A DNA stretch of 53,241 nt from an uncultured Planctomycetota bacterium. Its GTDB lineage: Bacteria; Planctomycetota; UBA1135; GCA-002686595. Positions 33,116-44,956 of the stretch are shown in pieces (the stretch's first letter is position 1; every line of letters begins with the position of its first letter). The translations under genes and the position numbers were made by a program. Under the pieces are notes generated by a model. The model was not told the DNA's origin. It saw only the letters and a list, made by a program, of their open reading frames with translations, and did no database searches. The stretch spans positions 1 through 53,241 of the forward strand of contig CAIYPP010000149.1 in assembly GCA_903928115.1 (NCBI GenBank). The letters run 5' to 3'.

Positions 33116-35145
33116 CGCTTGGCCTTCTCCGCAGCTGCCGCGAGTGCTCGCGCGCGCAAGAGCTCCGCCGTGCTCCACGCCTGAGCGAAGCAGCCGCCCG
33201 GGCGGTGCGGCGGGTCGCCGTCGTAGACCTCGTTCACGTGGTTCAGTCCGTGCGAGCGCACCTCGGCTTCGAGGCCCGCGAGCAGCGCGCGCACGTGATC
33301 CGCGCTGCGGCGCGTCGCCGGATGGCAGCGCAGGTAGGCCTCGCAGTGGAAGCCGAGCAGCCACGGCCAGACCGTGCCTTGGTGGTAGGCGCGGTCGCGT
33401 TCGTGCGGAGTACCGCTGTAGCGGCCCTGATAGTCGCGATCGCGCGGGCCGAGCGTGCGCAGGCCGCGCGGCGTGACGAGCTCGAGCTCCGAGCGGTACA
33501 CGATGTCGGCGCGCTGCGACTCGCTGAGCGGCGAGAACTCGAGCGCCGCAGCGATCACCATGTTCGGCCGCACGCGCGCGTCTGCGACGCCGTCCTTCCA
33601 AGTGTCCGCGAGATAGCGCGGCGCGGTGAGCCAGAAACGCTCCAAGAAGGCTTTGCCGACCCGCGCTCGATCCGCGCGCCAGCGCTTCGCCTCGCGCGCT
33701 TCTCCGGCTTTGTCCGCGAGCTCTTCCAAGTACGCAAGCAAGAAGTACCAGAGCGCGTTCAGCTCGACCGCGAGGCCATCGCGCGGCGTCACGGCGAGTC
33801 CGTCGACGACAGCGTCCATCCACGTCGTGTTGAGTTTGCCGTCGCCCGCGAGGAGCAGGCCCGACTCGTCGATGCGGATCCCGAGCTCGGTGCCTTCGCT
33901 GTAGCGCGTCGCGATCTCGACGAGCGCCGGTCGCAGGGTGCTCGCGATCAGCGCGGAATCGCCGCCCGCTTGCTCGTACAAGCGCACGGCGCGCGCGAAC
34001 CACAAGGACGCATCCACCGAGCCGTAGTGACTCGTCTCCGGCGTCGAGCCGAAGATGTTGGGGAGCAGACCGCGCCGCAGGAACGGCACCACGCCGGCGA
34101 GTGCTTCGCCACACTCGGCGACGCGTCCGCGCGCGAGCAAGAGCCCGGGCAGCGAAAGAAAGAGATCGCGACCCCACTCCGTGAACCACGGGTAGCCCGC
34201 GACGACGCCCAAGCGGCCCGAGCGCGTTCGAAAGAGGAAATCGTCGGCGCCGAGCTCGAGCTGGGCCGCCCCGCGTGTCTGCGCCGCCGCCGCTCGCTCG
34301 ATGCGCGCGCGCGCATGTTCGTCCCACAGACCTGCGAGGTCGTTGTGCGGTGTTTCCAGCGAGGCGCACAAGACGACGCTCTCGCCGGGGCGCAGGCGAA
34401 TGCGGAAGAGCCCCGGGCTGAAGTTGTCCTCGCGTGCGTCGTAGCCGCGCTCGTGATCGACCTTGTACTCGATGTCGCGATACCAAACCGGATCGCCCTC
34501 GAAAGCGCCCTCGCGCGCGTCGAGCGCCAGCGCCATCGGCGGTAGCCCCGTGTACGGTTGGAGGACGAGCGCACGGCGCGTCGTGCCGATGTAGCGCACT
34601 TCGGGATGCAGGTCGACGTTCTCAAACGTGAGCGCATCCGCCTCGCGATAGGCAAGCAACGGACGGACGCGCAGCTCGAGCTCGTCTTCGCCTCCGCGCA
34701 GCGTGTAGCGCACGAGCACGGTGGGGGAGCCGTGCGTCATCTGGATCTCGCGCGTCAGGCGCGCTTCGCCGAAGCGATGGGTCGAGGTCGGGAACGGCGC
34801 GAGCTCGAAGCTCTCGAGCGTCGTGTGCCCCTGCGGGTGCCACGTGTCGGGGTAGCGCGCCATCGACAGCGGGAAGTGCCCCTCGCCCGCCGGACCGATC
34901 CCGCTCTCGTCGAGCGCGTGCACGCTCTCTTCGAGGCGCGCGAGGAACACGTGGCGCTTGTCGGTGCCCGGGAACGTGGAGACGAGCAAGCCGTGGTAGC
35001 GCCGCGTCGGGCATTGAAGGACCGTCGACGAGGCGTAGCCGCCGAGTCCGTCGGTCTCCAGCCACTCGCGCGTCAGGGCCAGGTCGAGCTCGAGGAGTCG
35101 CTCGCGCTCGATGCGCAGCAGCGTGGGGTGCAGGAGAGTTTCCAT
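33112..35145 (-). CDS. Glycogen debranching enzyme (amylo-alpha-1,6-glucosidase, GH133-like)
   Basis: The 677-residue protein has the N-terminal GDE domain opening (REWLETDGLGGYASSTV, CPTRRYHGLLVS) and the C-terminal (alpha/alpha)6 barrel with GYPWFTEWGRDLFLSLPG, KLNTTWMDA and YHQGTVWPWLLG. It removes alpha-1,6 branches from glycogen. It is the first gene of the glucan operon (debranching enzyme, GT4, GH57, synthase-phosphorylase), all tightly spaced or overlapping, and is divergent from the BatA-like gene across a 131-bp gap. Confidence 0.92.
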   Translation of the reverse strand: METLLHPTLLRIERERLLELDLALTREWLETDGLGGYASSTVLQCPTRRYHGLLVSTFPGTDKRHVFLARLEESVHALDESGIGPAGEGHFPLSMARYPDTWHPQGHTTLESFELAPFPTSTHRFGEARLTREIQMTHGSPTVLVRYTLRGGEDELELRVRPLLAYREADALTFENVDLHPEVRYIGTTRRALVLQPYTGLPPMALALDAREGAFEGDPVWYRDIEYKVDHERGYDAREDNFSPGLFRIRLRPGESVVLCASLETPHNDLAGLWDEHARARIERAAAAQTRGAAQLELGADDFLFRTRSGRLGVVAGYPWFTEWGRDLFLSLPGLLLARGRVAECGEALAGVVPFLRRGLLPNIFGSTPETSHYGSVDASLWFARAVRLYEQAGGDSALIASTLRPALVEIATRYSEGTELGIRIDESGLLLAGDGKLNTTWMDAVVDGLAVTPRDGLAVELNALWYFLLAYLEELADKAGEAREAKRWRADRARVGKAFLERFWLTAPRYLADTWKDGVADARVRPNMVIAAALEFSPLSESQRADIVYRSELELVTPRGLRTLGPRDRDYQGRYSGTPHERDRAYHQGTVWPWLLGFHCEAYLRCHPATRRSADHVRALLAGLEAEVRSHGLNHVNEVYDGDPPHRPGGCFAQAWSTAELLRARALAAAAEKAKR

Positions 35146-35276
35146 GGAGAGCGCCGAACAGGTTAGGGTCCGCGTCGCGAGGAATGAAGCTGCACGCAGT
35201 CGCAGGGATGGGAATCAATTCTCGCGCCGCCACGGAGGGTGCGACGTAGAATCCGCTGCGACCAAGGCTCCGCAAC

Positions 35277-37115
35277 GTGTTCGCTCATCCGCTCGGTCTG
35301 CTCGCGCTCTTCGCCGTACCCGCGGTCTTGGCGCTGCACCTCTATCGACGTCGCTTCGAGCCACGTCCGGTGAGCGCGCTCTTTCTGTGGCGCGCCGAGG
35401 ACACGCAGCCTGTCTCGGGCCGCAAGCGCGAGCGGCTCGTGCGCAGCGCGTCGCTGTGGTGCGAGCTGCTCGCGAGTCTCGCGCTGGCTGTGTGCTTCGC
35501 CGGGCCTCGCGCGAGCTGCTCCGCGAGTCGCTCCGAGCACCTCGTGGTCGTGCTCGACTCCTCGGCTTCGATGGCGGCGACCTTGGAGGGTATTTCTGCC
35601 GCCGAGCGCGCGGTGACGCTCGTGCGTTCGCGTATCGACGCGCTGCCGCGCGGCTCGCGCGTGACTTTGGTGAAGAGCGGCGCTCGCCCCGCCCTGATCG
35701 CCGGCCCGGCCGCCTTTCCGAGCGAGGCGAGTGCTCGTCTCGCGGAATGGAGTCCAAGAGGCGCTGGACACGATCTCCACCCAGCGCTTGCACTCGGCCT
35801 GGAACTTGCGGGCGAAGGGCGCGTGCTGCTCGTGACCGATCGCTTCGAGCCCGAGGCGTATCCGCCGCGCGTCGAGCTCGTCTCCGTGGGACAGCCGTCG
35901 GACAACTGGGCCATCGTCCACGCCGTTCGCACGCGCGAAGCGCGTCGTGGCGCAACCGCGCGCGAGCGGGCGTTCCTCACGTTTGCGAGCTATGCGCGGG
36001 CTCCGCGCGCGCTCGAGGTTCGCCTGAGCGCCGCCGGGCGCGAGCTGGCGCGGCATCAAGTCGAGCTCGCGGCGCGTGATCGCGCGCACCTTGCGTTCGA
36101 CGTGCCCGAAGGCATCGCGGAGCTCGAAGTGCGCATCCCCGAGGACGCGCTCGCGATCGACAACGTGGTGCAGCTCGTCCCGCCAGCCCCGCGCACGCTC
36201 GCTCTGCACTCGACGCTCGGCGCGGAGTGGGAGCAGGCGCTCGGTCTCGCCGATCCCGGCGAGCGCAACATGGCGCGCTGGCTGGCGCTCGTTCCGCAGG
36301 CGACGGCTGCGGACGCCCTCGACACTGCACACCTCGCGCTGACGCGCGGTCCGGAGCTCGGCGCCGCGAGTTGGAACCTGTCTTTCGAACCACAGGGCTC
36401 CGCGCGGCGCGACCTCATCGGACCGTTCCTCCTCGAACGCGGGCATCCCGTGCTCAACGGCCTCACGCTCGACGGAGTGGTGTGGAGCATCGACCCCGAG
36501 CTCGCGCTGGCGGGAGTCCCGCTCGTCCTGGCGGGAAATCAGCCGATTCTCACCGAAGAGCGCCGCGGCGCCCGCGTTCTGTGGCGCATCAACCTCGATC
36601 CGACGCGCTCGTCGCTCCAGCGCTCGCCCGACTGGCCTATCCTGCTCGCGAACCTCGCGGAGGCGCGCCGCGCGGAGCTCTCTGGGCCCGTGCGCACGAA
36701 CCTCGTCGTCGGGGAGAGCCTGCGCTATCGGCCGGGCAGCGAGCTCGCGGGGGACGAGCGCGAAAAGCTCGCGCTGTACGTCCTCGCAGGTCCGCGCGGT
36801 GCGCCGGAGGCAGCGCGCCGCGAAGTCCAAGCTCTCGAAGAAGTGATCGTCGATGGGCTCGACGCCGCGGGTCTCTACGAGCTCTCCCATGCAGGGCGCA
36901 CGGTCGCGACGTTCGCACTTTCCTTCGTCGATTCCGCGGAGTCGGATCTCTCGACGGCGCTCCCTGGCAAGCGCGACTCCGAGGGCGCGAATGCCGCGGT
37001 CGACACCGCGCTGAGCTGGTTCGAGTACGCACTGCTCGCGCTCGCGCTCGCGGCGCTCCTCTTCGACTGGTGGTTTCTCCAGCGCGGCCTGCGCGCGGCG
37101 AGCGCGGGAGCCTGA
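35277..37115 (+). CDS. BatA-type membrane protein with von Willebrand factor A domain
   Basis: The 612-residue protein starts with the N-terminal BatA/aerotolerance domain (FAHPLGLLALFAVPAVLALHLYRRR, which includes a membrane helix), a second helix near 60-80, then a VWA domain with the MIDAS start DSSASM and later VTDRF, a long middle region and a C-terminal helix (FEYALLALALAALLFDWWF). Start is GTG at 35277. BatA-like proteins pair with MoxR ATPases and DUF58 proteins, present in the convergent operon. The next VWA gene starts 2 bp after this stop codon. Confidence 0.85.
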   Translation: MFAHPLGLLALFAVPAVLALHLYRRRFEPRPVSALFLWRAEDTQPVSGRKRERLVRSASLWCELLASLALAVCFAGPRASCSASRSEHLVVVLDSSASMAATLEGISAAERAVTLVRSRIDALPRGSRVTLVKSGARPALIAGPAAFPSEASARLAEWSPRGAGHDLHPALALGLELAGEGRVLLVTDRFEPEAYPPRVELVSVGQPSDNWAIVHAVRTREARRGATARERAFLTFASYARAPRALEVRLSAAGRELARHQVELAARDRAHLAFDVPEGIAELEVRIPEDALAIDNVVQLVPPAPRTLALHSTLGAEWEQALGLADPGERNMARWLALVPQATAADALDTAHLALTRGPELGAASWNLSFEPQGSARRDLIGPFLLERGHPVLNGLTLDGVVWSIDPELALAGVPLVLAGNQPILTEERRGARVLWRINLDPTRSSLQRSPDWPILLANLAEARRAELSGPVRTNLVVGESLRYRPGSELAGDEREKLALYVLAGPRGAPEAARREVQALEEVIVDGLDAAGLYELSHAGRTVATFALSFVDSAESDLSTALPGKRDSEGANAAVDTALSWFEYALLALALAALLFDWWFLQRGLRAASAGA

Positions 37116-37117
37116 CC

Positions 37118-39901
37118 ATGGGATTCGTCCACCCCGAGTTCCTCTTGCTCGCACTCCCCGTCGCACTCGCATGGTGGAAGCTGCGGGGCGTGGGCCGCGG
37201 AACGCAGGTGGTGCGTGCGCTTTCGCTGGCGCTGCTGCTCGCGGCGGCGGCGGCTCCGTATCTGCGCCTGGGTGAGAACGGGCGGGACCTCGTCGTCGTC
37301 GTCGATCGCTCGCGCTCGATGCCCGCGGACGCGGATGCGGGCGTCAAGGAGGTGCTGCGCGCGGCGGAAGAAGCGCGGCGTGAGGGCGATCGCGTCGCGA
37401 TCGTGAGCTTTGGGGGCAATGCCGCCATCGAGCAGCTGCCGCATCGCGACACGCGCTTTCAGGGCTTTCAGCGCGCGATCGACGCGGATGCGTCCGACCT
37501 CGGTGGCGCGCTGGACGCGGCGTTGGCGTTGGTGCCCCGCGAGCGCGAAGGCTCGATCGTGCTCCTCTCCGATGGGGAGTCGAACGGGAGCGATCCCGTC
37601 GCGGTGGCGCGCTCGGCGTTCGCGCGGGGCGTACGCATCGACGTTCGTCCCATGGCGCGCGGCAGCGAGCCGGACCTCGCCGTCGATCGCATCGAGCTGC
37701 CCGTCGAAGTTGGCGCGGGCGAGCCCTTCGCCTTTGGCGCTTGGGTGCGCGCGGATGCCGCCGTCGAAGCGGACTACGAGCTCGTTCGCGACGGCGAGGT
37801 GCTCGCGAGCGGCCGCCGTCGCTTCGAAGCGGGGTTGAATCGGATTCCGTTCCGCGACCGACTCGCGCGCCCGGGAGTGGCGCAGTACCAGCTGCGACTC
37901 TCCGGCCACGCCGATCGCGTCGCCGAGAACGATCGCGGCTTGGGTGTCGTGCGCGTCGCGGGCCAACGCTCCGTGCTCGTCGTGAACCAAGATGGAGCCG
38001 AGGATTCGCTATCGCTCGCTCTGCGCAAGGCTGCGATCCCCGTCGCGGTCGCGAGTCCCGAGAGTGCGCGGCTCGATCGCATCCTCCTCACGCGCCACCG
38101 CGCGGTGATTCTCGAGAATGTCTCCGCCGATCGCATCGGCGGTGAAGGCATGCGCGCGCTGCGGGAGTTTGTGCTCGAGCGCGGCGGCGGGCTCTTGATG
38201 ACCGGGGGCGCGGCCAGCTTCGGCATCGGAGGTTGGCACCTCTCGCCCGTCGACGAGGTGCTGCCCGTCTCGATGGAGATGCGCCACGAGACGCGCAAGA
38301 TCGGCATCGCGCTGGCCGTGGCGCTCGATCGCTCGGGCTCGATGGCCGCGGAAGCGACGCCCGGCGTGCCGAAGATGCAGCTTGCGAATCTCGGCACGGT
38401 TGCAGCGATCGAGCTCCTCTCGCCGCTCGACTCCGTCGCGGTGATCGCCGTCGATTCCTCGCCGCACGTCGTGCAGGCGCTGGTGCCGGCGGAGGACATT
38501 CCGTCGATCAGCGCGCGCGTGCGCCGCATCGAGAGCATGGGGGGCGGCATCTACACCTACACCGCGCTGCGCGCAGCGGCGCGCGAGCTCGAAGGGGCTT
38601 CGCAACTCAATCGACACATCATCCTCTTCGCCGACGCCGCCGACGCGGAGGAGCCGGAGCGCGTGCCCGAGCTGATCGCACGCCTGCGGGAGCTCAACGT
38701 GACCGTCTCGGTCGTGGCGCTGGGCGCATCGACGGACGTCGATGCGGAGTTCCTGCGGCAAATTGCCCGCTCGGGCGGCGGAGAGTGCTACTTCACGATG
38801 GACCCCGGCGAGCTTCCGCGGCTCTTCGCGCAGGACACGATGCGCATCGCGCGGTCCACCTTCGTCGAGGAACCCACGGCGACGCGCGTGCTGCCCGACT
38901 TGTATGGCTTGGGCGAGCTCGATCCCGCAGCGGGCTTCCCCGTGCTCGGCGGACACAACCTCAACTGGCTGCGCGAGGATTCGACCGCGGGCGCGATCGT
39001 GATGGGGGAGTTCAGCTCGCCTGCGTTTGCCTTCGCGTATCGCGGACTCGGCAGGACGGCGGCGTTCGCGGGACAGATCGGCGGAACCTACGGAGCCGAG
39101 GTGGTCGCATGGCCCGGCTTCGCGCCCTTTTTCGTCACCGTGGTCCGTTGGCTCTCCGGTCAGGAGGAGCCCGCGGAGCTGTTCGCGACAGCGACGCGCG
39201 ACGGGCGCGACGGGGTGATCTCGGTCGAGGTAGATCCGCGCGCGGCGACGCCGCCCGATCTCAGCAGCGCGCGCGTGCGCATCACCGGCGCGGACGGAAC
39301 CACGACCTCGCTTCCGCTGGAGCGCGTCGGCGAGACGCGCTACGAGGCGCGCGCACCTCTCGTGCGCGAAGGCGTGCTCTTGGGTTCGGTCGTGCTCGGC
39401 CGCGATGAGCGCGGTGACGAGCGCATGCTCACTCTGCCGCCTCTCACGTTGCCCTACAGCCCTGAGTTTGAACGCAGCGCGGACCCGCGCCGCGGCGAGC
39501 GCATGCTGCGCGCGATCGCCAGCGCGTCGGGGGGCGAAGTCGCGCCGCCTTTGGGGACTCTGTTCCGCGGAGAGCGCGAGGCTCGCGTGTGGCGCGTGGT
39601 GAGCCGCGAGCTCGTGCTGCTCGCCCTGCTGCTGCTCCTCGTGGAAATCGGATTCCGCCGCTTGCATGTCTGGGGCAGTCTCTCGGCGCTCCTTGCACGG
39701 TGGCGACCGCGTGCGAAGTCGATCTCCCCTGCGACGGCTCCGCGCGCCGTCCCGGCCACGCCGACACGTCCCACACCCGCCGTCGAAACGGCGAGCACGG
39801 GGGAAAACCCTGCGACTGCGCCGCGAGAGTCTGGCACTCCTTCGATGGACGACGCGCTGACCAAGGCACGTCAGGCCGCACGCCGCAAGCTCGATCGCTG
39901 A
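37118..39901 (+). CDS. Large membrane protein with two VWA domains
   Basis: The 927-residue protein has two N-terminal membrane helices (FLLLALPVALAWW and ALSLALLLAAAAAPYL), a first VWA domain with DRSRSM and LLSDGES, a middle glutamine-amidotransferase-like segment (GGGLLMTGGAASFGIGGW), a second VWA domain with DRSGSM and a VALGAS/TDVD region, and a C-terminal helix (LVLLALLLLLVEIGF) followed by a Pro/Thr-rich tail. Both MIDAS motifs appear intact. This architecture is common in planctomycete and bacteroidete VWA operons of unknown function. It follows the BatA-like gene by 2 bp and ends 10 bp before the convergent DUF58 gene. Confidence 0.85.
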   Translation: MGFVHPEFLLLALPVALAWWKLRGVGRGTQVVRALSLALLLAAAAAPYLRLGENGRDLVVVVDRSRSMPADADAGVKEVLRAAEEARREGDRVAIVSFGGNAAIEQLPHRDTRFQGFQRAIDADASDLGGALDAALALVPREREGSIVLLSDGESNGSDPVAVARSAFARGVRIDVRPMARGSEPDLAVDRIELPVEVGAGEPFAFGAWVRADAAVEADYELVRDGEVLASGRRRFEAGLNRIPFRDRLARPGVAQYQLRLSGHADRVAENDRGLGVVRVAGQRSVLVVNQDGAEDSLSLALRKAAIPVAVASPESARLDRILLTRHRAVILENVSADRIGGEGMRALREFVLERGGGLLMTGGAASFGIGGWHLSPVDEVLPVSMEMRHETRKIGIALAVALDRSGSMAAEATPGVPKMQLANLGTVAAIELLSPLDSVAVIAVDSSPHVVQALVPAEDIPSISARVRRIESMGGGIYTYTALRAAARELEGASQLNRHIILFADAADAEEPERVPELIARLRELNVTVSVVALGASTDVDAEFLRQIARSGGGECYFTMDPGELPRLFAQDTMRIARSTFVEEPTATRVLPDLYGLGELDPAAGFPVLGGHNLNWLREDSTAGAIVMGEFSSPAFAFAYRGLGRTAAFAGQIGGTYGAEVVAWPGFAPFFVTVVRWLSGQEEPAELFATATRDGRDGVISVEVDPRAATPPDLSSARVRITGADGTTTSLPLERVGETRYEARAPLVREGVLLGSVVLGRDERGDERMLTLPPLTLPYSPEFERSADPRRGERMLRAIASASGGEVAPPLGTLFRGEREARVWRVVSRELVLLALLLLLVEIGFRRLHVWGSLSALLARWRPRAKSISPATAPRAVPATPTRPTPAVETASTGENPATAPRESGTPSMDDALTKARQAARRKLDR

Positions 39902-39911
39902 GAGCGCGCCT

Positions 39912-40760
39912 TCAGTGCGCGGGAACCAGAAAGCCCTGCGGCGCAAGGTACGCGCGGCACTGGTCTTCTAGGGACGACGACGCAATCAGGCGCGAAAATC
40001 GTGCGCCCGCACGCAGCGCGTTCTCTTCGAGCGCACCCTGCAGCCGCTCGAGTCGCTCGACGTAGCGTGCCACGGTCGTCGCATCGAGCACGATGTCGAG
40101 GGTTTCGTCGCTCTCACAGTCCGTCATGCGAGCCGCACGACCCAAGGGTGGCTCGATGTCCTCTTCGGCGAGCACTTGGATCATTCCGAGCGCGCCCGCG
40201 CGCGCAGCCAGAGGACGTACGAGCTCTGCGGCGTCATGCGGCGAGAGAAAATCGCTGATCACGAGGGTCATCGCACCGCGACGACAAAGGCCGCCGACTC
40301 CGCGCAGCGCATCGCCGAGACTCGCGCGGCCTTCGAACTTCACACCCTCCCGCTCGAACTCGGCAGCGGACACTTGTCGCGGCTGCGAGTCGAGGGGGAG
40401 CACGACGGCGAGCGCGCCGGACTCCGCGGCCGCCCGAGAGAACAAGCCCGCGAGGTCGACCGCGAGCTGCGCCTTGCGCGGCTCGATCTCCATCGAGCGC
40501 GAGACGTCCAAGAGGATCTCGCAGCGAGCGAGCACTTCCTCGCGCCACTGACGCACGAGCAATTGGTCCGTGCGTGCATACGCCCGCCAATCCAAGTGCC
40601 GTACGTCATCGCCCGCCACGTAGCTGCGTCGGTCGTGGAACTCGAGGCTGGCACCCGTGCCGCGCGCGAGCCTTTCACCGGCAGGTCCGCGGGGCGGTGT
40701 CCGATCGAATCCGAGCTTCCACAGCTCGCCGAGCGCGAGCGCTTCAGGCCGCGGGCGCAT
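39912..40760 (-). CDS. DUF58 domain protein
   Basis: The 282-residue protein contains the DUF58 core: GRxxASLEFHDRRSYVAGDDVRHLD-type segment (residues about 35-60), DWRAYARTDQLLVRQW and an ILLDVSRSM stretch resembling a degenerate VWA MIDAS. DUF58 proteins accompany MoxR ATPases. There is no membrane helix. The gene overlaps the ABC permease gene by 17 bp and is the last of the minus-strand MoxR-ABC operon. Its function is not known; a role in assembling or activating the partner VWA proteins is the usual inference. Confidence 0.9.
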   Translation of the reverse strand: MRPRPEALALGELWKLGFDRTPPRGPAGERLARGTGASLEFHDRRSYVAGDDVRHLDWRAYARTDQLLVRQWREEVLARCEILLDVSRSMEIEPRKAQLAVDLAGLFSRAAAESGALAVVLPLDSQPRQVSAAEFEREGVKFEGRASLGDALRGVGGLCRRGAMTLVISDFLSPHDAAELVRPLAARAGALGMIQVLAEEDIEPPLGRAARMTDCESDETLDIVLDATTVARYVERLERLQGALEENALRAGARFSRLIASSSLEDQCRAYLAPQGFLVPAH

Positions 40761-42236
40761 CGGTTCCCTTGGTGCGCACGGTTCGACTGGCGGCCAAGAT
40801 CTCGCACAACCCGCTGTAAACGCGCGGCGCGTTGACGACGAGGCTCAGAGCGACGGCGAGCGCCAAACCGACGAGCGCGAGAGTCGGACGCTCTCCCTGA
40901 CCTAGCGCGTAAACGACGTAGAACGGATTGAAGCCGTGGGAGAAGGCATCGGAGCCATCGTTGCTGTCGAGAAAGATGGCCATCAGGCTCGGCACGATGA
41001 TGAGCACGGGTACCGCGACGACCACCGCGATGCGAAGCACCAGGCGCGCCGATGCGCGACGTACGAAATAGGCGCCGATGCCACCGGCGAGAGTGCTGAA
41101 GACGAGCAGGTAGGCGTACATGGCCGCGACAGCCACCGTGACGTCCAGCGCGATGGGAAGCGAGCCCGAGGCGAAGCGCATTCCGAGGAGCGAGCCCGAA
41201 ACGGCGAGGGCACCGAGCAGGAAGCACAACAGCGCTCCGCGGCCACCGCCCGGGATGTAGGCCGCCTGAAGTAGCGCGAGCACGCGGCTGCGCGGTGCGC
41301 TCGCGGACGTCCGACGCGGCAGCTCCTCGGGCTCTGTCGAAAGCAGAAGCCATGGAAGGAAGCTCAAGAGCACCGCAGCGGCTTGGCAGCCCATCATCGC
41401 TTCGCCAGCGCCGAACTCGGCCACGAGCCACGTACCCCACAGCGTCGCAAACACCACGATCACCGTGGCGATGACGCGCAGCGGCGTCGATCGGTTCTCC
41501 TCCTCGTGGGCGAAGCGTGCGAGTGCGACGGCATTGGCAAGGAGTGCGAGGACCAGTGCGGCCGTGAGGAACACCACGAACGCAACTTGCCCCTCGATCG
41601 AGCGCAAGACTTGCGGCTCGAACGTGATCGCGGCCGCGAGGCCCAGCGACATGCCCCACACGGCCATCAGGCCCAAGCCGAAGAGCGCCATGATCACAAC
41701 GCGCAGGATCTTGTTGCTCGCAAGGCTGGAGGCGGCGACCCCCGACAGAGTCAGCGCGATGCAGAGCGCGAAGGAACCCGCGAGGATCACGGCCACCGAG
41801 CCCAAGTCGATTCCGTTCAGCAGGAACGCGAAGACGAGGAATGGCCCGAACGTCGAGTAATAGAGCAGGGCCTGAATCAGCGCGGAGAGCAGCTTGCCCT
41901 GCACGATCTGCCGCGGGCGCAGGTTCGAGATGATGAGCAAGTCGTAGGTGTTCTCGTCCCACTCCGCGCTCGTCGAGAGGAAGGCGGAGAAGGGGACAAA
42001 GCAGTGCACGGCGGCAGAGAGCACGCCGAAGATCGTCATGAAGAAGACTCGGCCGGTCTCGATCGAAGGCTCGCTGCCGGCCTCGGCGATCACCCCGAGA
42101 CCGATCAAGGTGCCAACGAGCAGCGTGATCCAGAAGAGCACGCGGAAGTACTTGCCGCGCAGCGCTTGGCGCACTTCCTTGACGAGGATCGGATTGAGCC
42201 GATCGCCGAGCCGCTCGGTCATCGTCGCTTGGGTGC

Positions 42237-42240
<4 letters not shown>
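40744..42240 (-). CDS. ABC-2 type transporter permease
   Basis: The 498-residue protein begins with the LNPILVKEVRQALRGKYFRVL opening (starting near residue 14) seen in many ABC-2 permeases, and has about 12 hydrophobic helices separated by short charged loops. It should form the membrane part of an exporter with the ATPase encoded immediately upstream (overlap 4 bp). Substrate unknown. The ATG at 42240 was chosen because sequence upstream in this frame lies within the ATPase gene. Confidence 0.88.
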
Positions 42241-43168
<928 letters not shown>

Positions 43169-43172
<4 letters not shown>

Positions 43173-44950
43173 TTCCAGACCTCCGCGTCGAGCGGCCAAA
43201 CGCCGAAGAGCCGGTGGTCGCTCGCGAGCTCGGTGGTCTCGATCCCGCAGTTGTCGCGGAAGGGCGAGCGGTCGAGGCGCGCGAGGTAGCAGCCGACGGG
43301 GAAGTCGGAGATCTGCTCGCCGCGCAGGATGCCGAGCAGCGAGAAGGGATCGTTGAGCAGGGCCAAGCTCGGAGCGCCCGACAGCGCGAGCTTCGCGCTC
43401 GCGCCTTGCTCGACCGGTGTGGCGAGCGAATGCCAGTTTCCTTCGAGATCGCGCGCGAAGAGCTCCTCGATGCGAGTTCCCAGCCCGTTCGTGATCTCGA
43501 ACGTGTCACCGGCGCGGCGTAGCTCGACGCGGCCGCGCGCGGCACGCTCGCTGATGGTGACGTGCTCGACCGGGATGCGCGTGGGAAGGTAGTCGCCGCT
43601 GAGGAGCGGCGCCGCGGGATTCTCGATCTCCATCGCGCGACCGAGCGCGCTGAGCGGACTCGAGTCCATCTCGCCCGGCAGGTGCACGTGCGTGCCCGAC
43701 TCCGGTCGCAAACCGGCTCCGGGGGAGAGCCCCGCGAACCACAGGCGATCTTCGATGCAGGCCGAGCGGTGCAGACGCTCGTCGAGGAGCGCCACCGAGG
43801 TCGACGCCGACTTCACATCGAGCCCTTGGAAGAAGATGCCGTAGAGCAGGAGTGCGACGGTGGTGACGAGCGCCAGCGCAGGAATCGTGACGAGCAACAA
43901 GACGGGGCGCTTGCGCTTCGCGATCCAATAGAAGTTGAGCGGTCCGATCACGAGCGCGAACAGGATCAAGAGCAGTGCGAAGATGTGCCGCGGGATCGTG
44001 GCGAGGCCGGGGATCTTCGGGTTCGCTCCGGTGGTTCGACTCGTACCCGTCGCGCCCGGAGCGACGTCGTTGTCGCGGTTGGCGAGCTCGTAGGCCGTGT
44101 CGCGCAGTGCGCCATCATCGAACCACTCCGCGCTGTCGTGGAACGCGAGTGTTCCAAGGCCGCAGATCCGCAGCTGGCGGAAATCGTCGGGAAAGCGAAA
44201 GCGCTCTTCCATCCAAGGGGCCAAGGCGCCGCGCGTCTGCGCGAGCTTCTTCGCTGTCGGTCCGACGAACAGCGCGGTCCCGCCGCTGCGCACCCAAGCC
44301 ATGAGGGGCTCGAGCTGCGCGTCCGGCGGCAACTCGCGCCGTGCATCGACCACGACGAGATCGAGGCTCGTGTAGGCGCTCGCACTGCGCGGGAGGTCCG
44401 CAAAGCGAGTCAGCGCGATCCGCGCGTCGTCGTTGTTCCCGACGGTTCCAGTCGGACTCCACTGGCCGTTGATGACGTTTCTCGACGTCTTCTCGCTCCA
44501 CGCGGCGACCACGCTGGGTGCGACCGTCTCCTCGCTCACGGCGAGAATCGCGAGACGCTCCGGGGAACCTCCGATCGTGCCACCGCTCGCGATGTGCTGG
44601 TCCCCCCGATCCGATTCGAGCCGCAGATTCCACCCAGACTCCCAAGTTGCAACCGCCGGAAGGAGCAGCTCCGCGTTCACGCGCTCTCCAGGAGCGAGCG
44701 CGAACTCGGCGCGGTAGCGACAAGCGGACTGGAACGACGAAGTACTCCCCGCGAGCTTCAGCCGCTGGGGCAGCTCCGAGCGGTTGTGCGCTTCGAGCTG
44801 GACTGGCATCCAACCGCGCTGCACGCCCTCGGGCCAGACGTTGCGCACGCGGACATCGAGGTTGGCCGCGCTGAGCGTCACCGAGTTGTCGACTTGAACC
44901 GCCAGAGCGGGCGCGGCGAGCAGCGCCAAGGTGAGAAAGGCCGACTTCAT
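43169..44950 (-). CDS. Exported membrane protein of the MoxR-ABC operon, function unknown
   Basis: The 593-residue protein has a clear signal peptide (MKSAFLTLALLAAPALA), a beta-rich extracytoplasmic part with a class I glutamine-amidotransferase-like segment (WVRSGGTALFVGP), two membrane helices near 330-385 (FALLLILFALVIGPLNFYWI and LLVTIPALALVTTVALLLYG) and a C-terminal extracytoplasmic beta-rich domain. I do not recognise a named family. Genes encoding comparable exported proteins occur beside ABC-2 transporters and MoxR ATPases in planctomycetes and bacteroidetes. It overlaps the ATPase gene by 4 bp and follows moxR by 6 bp. Confidence 0.8.
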
Positions 44951-44956
44951 CGTGCG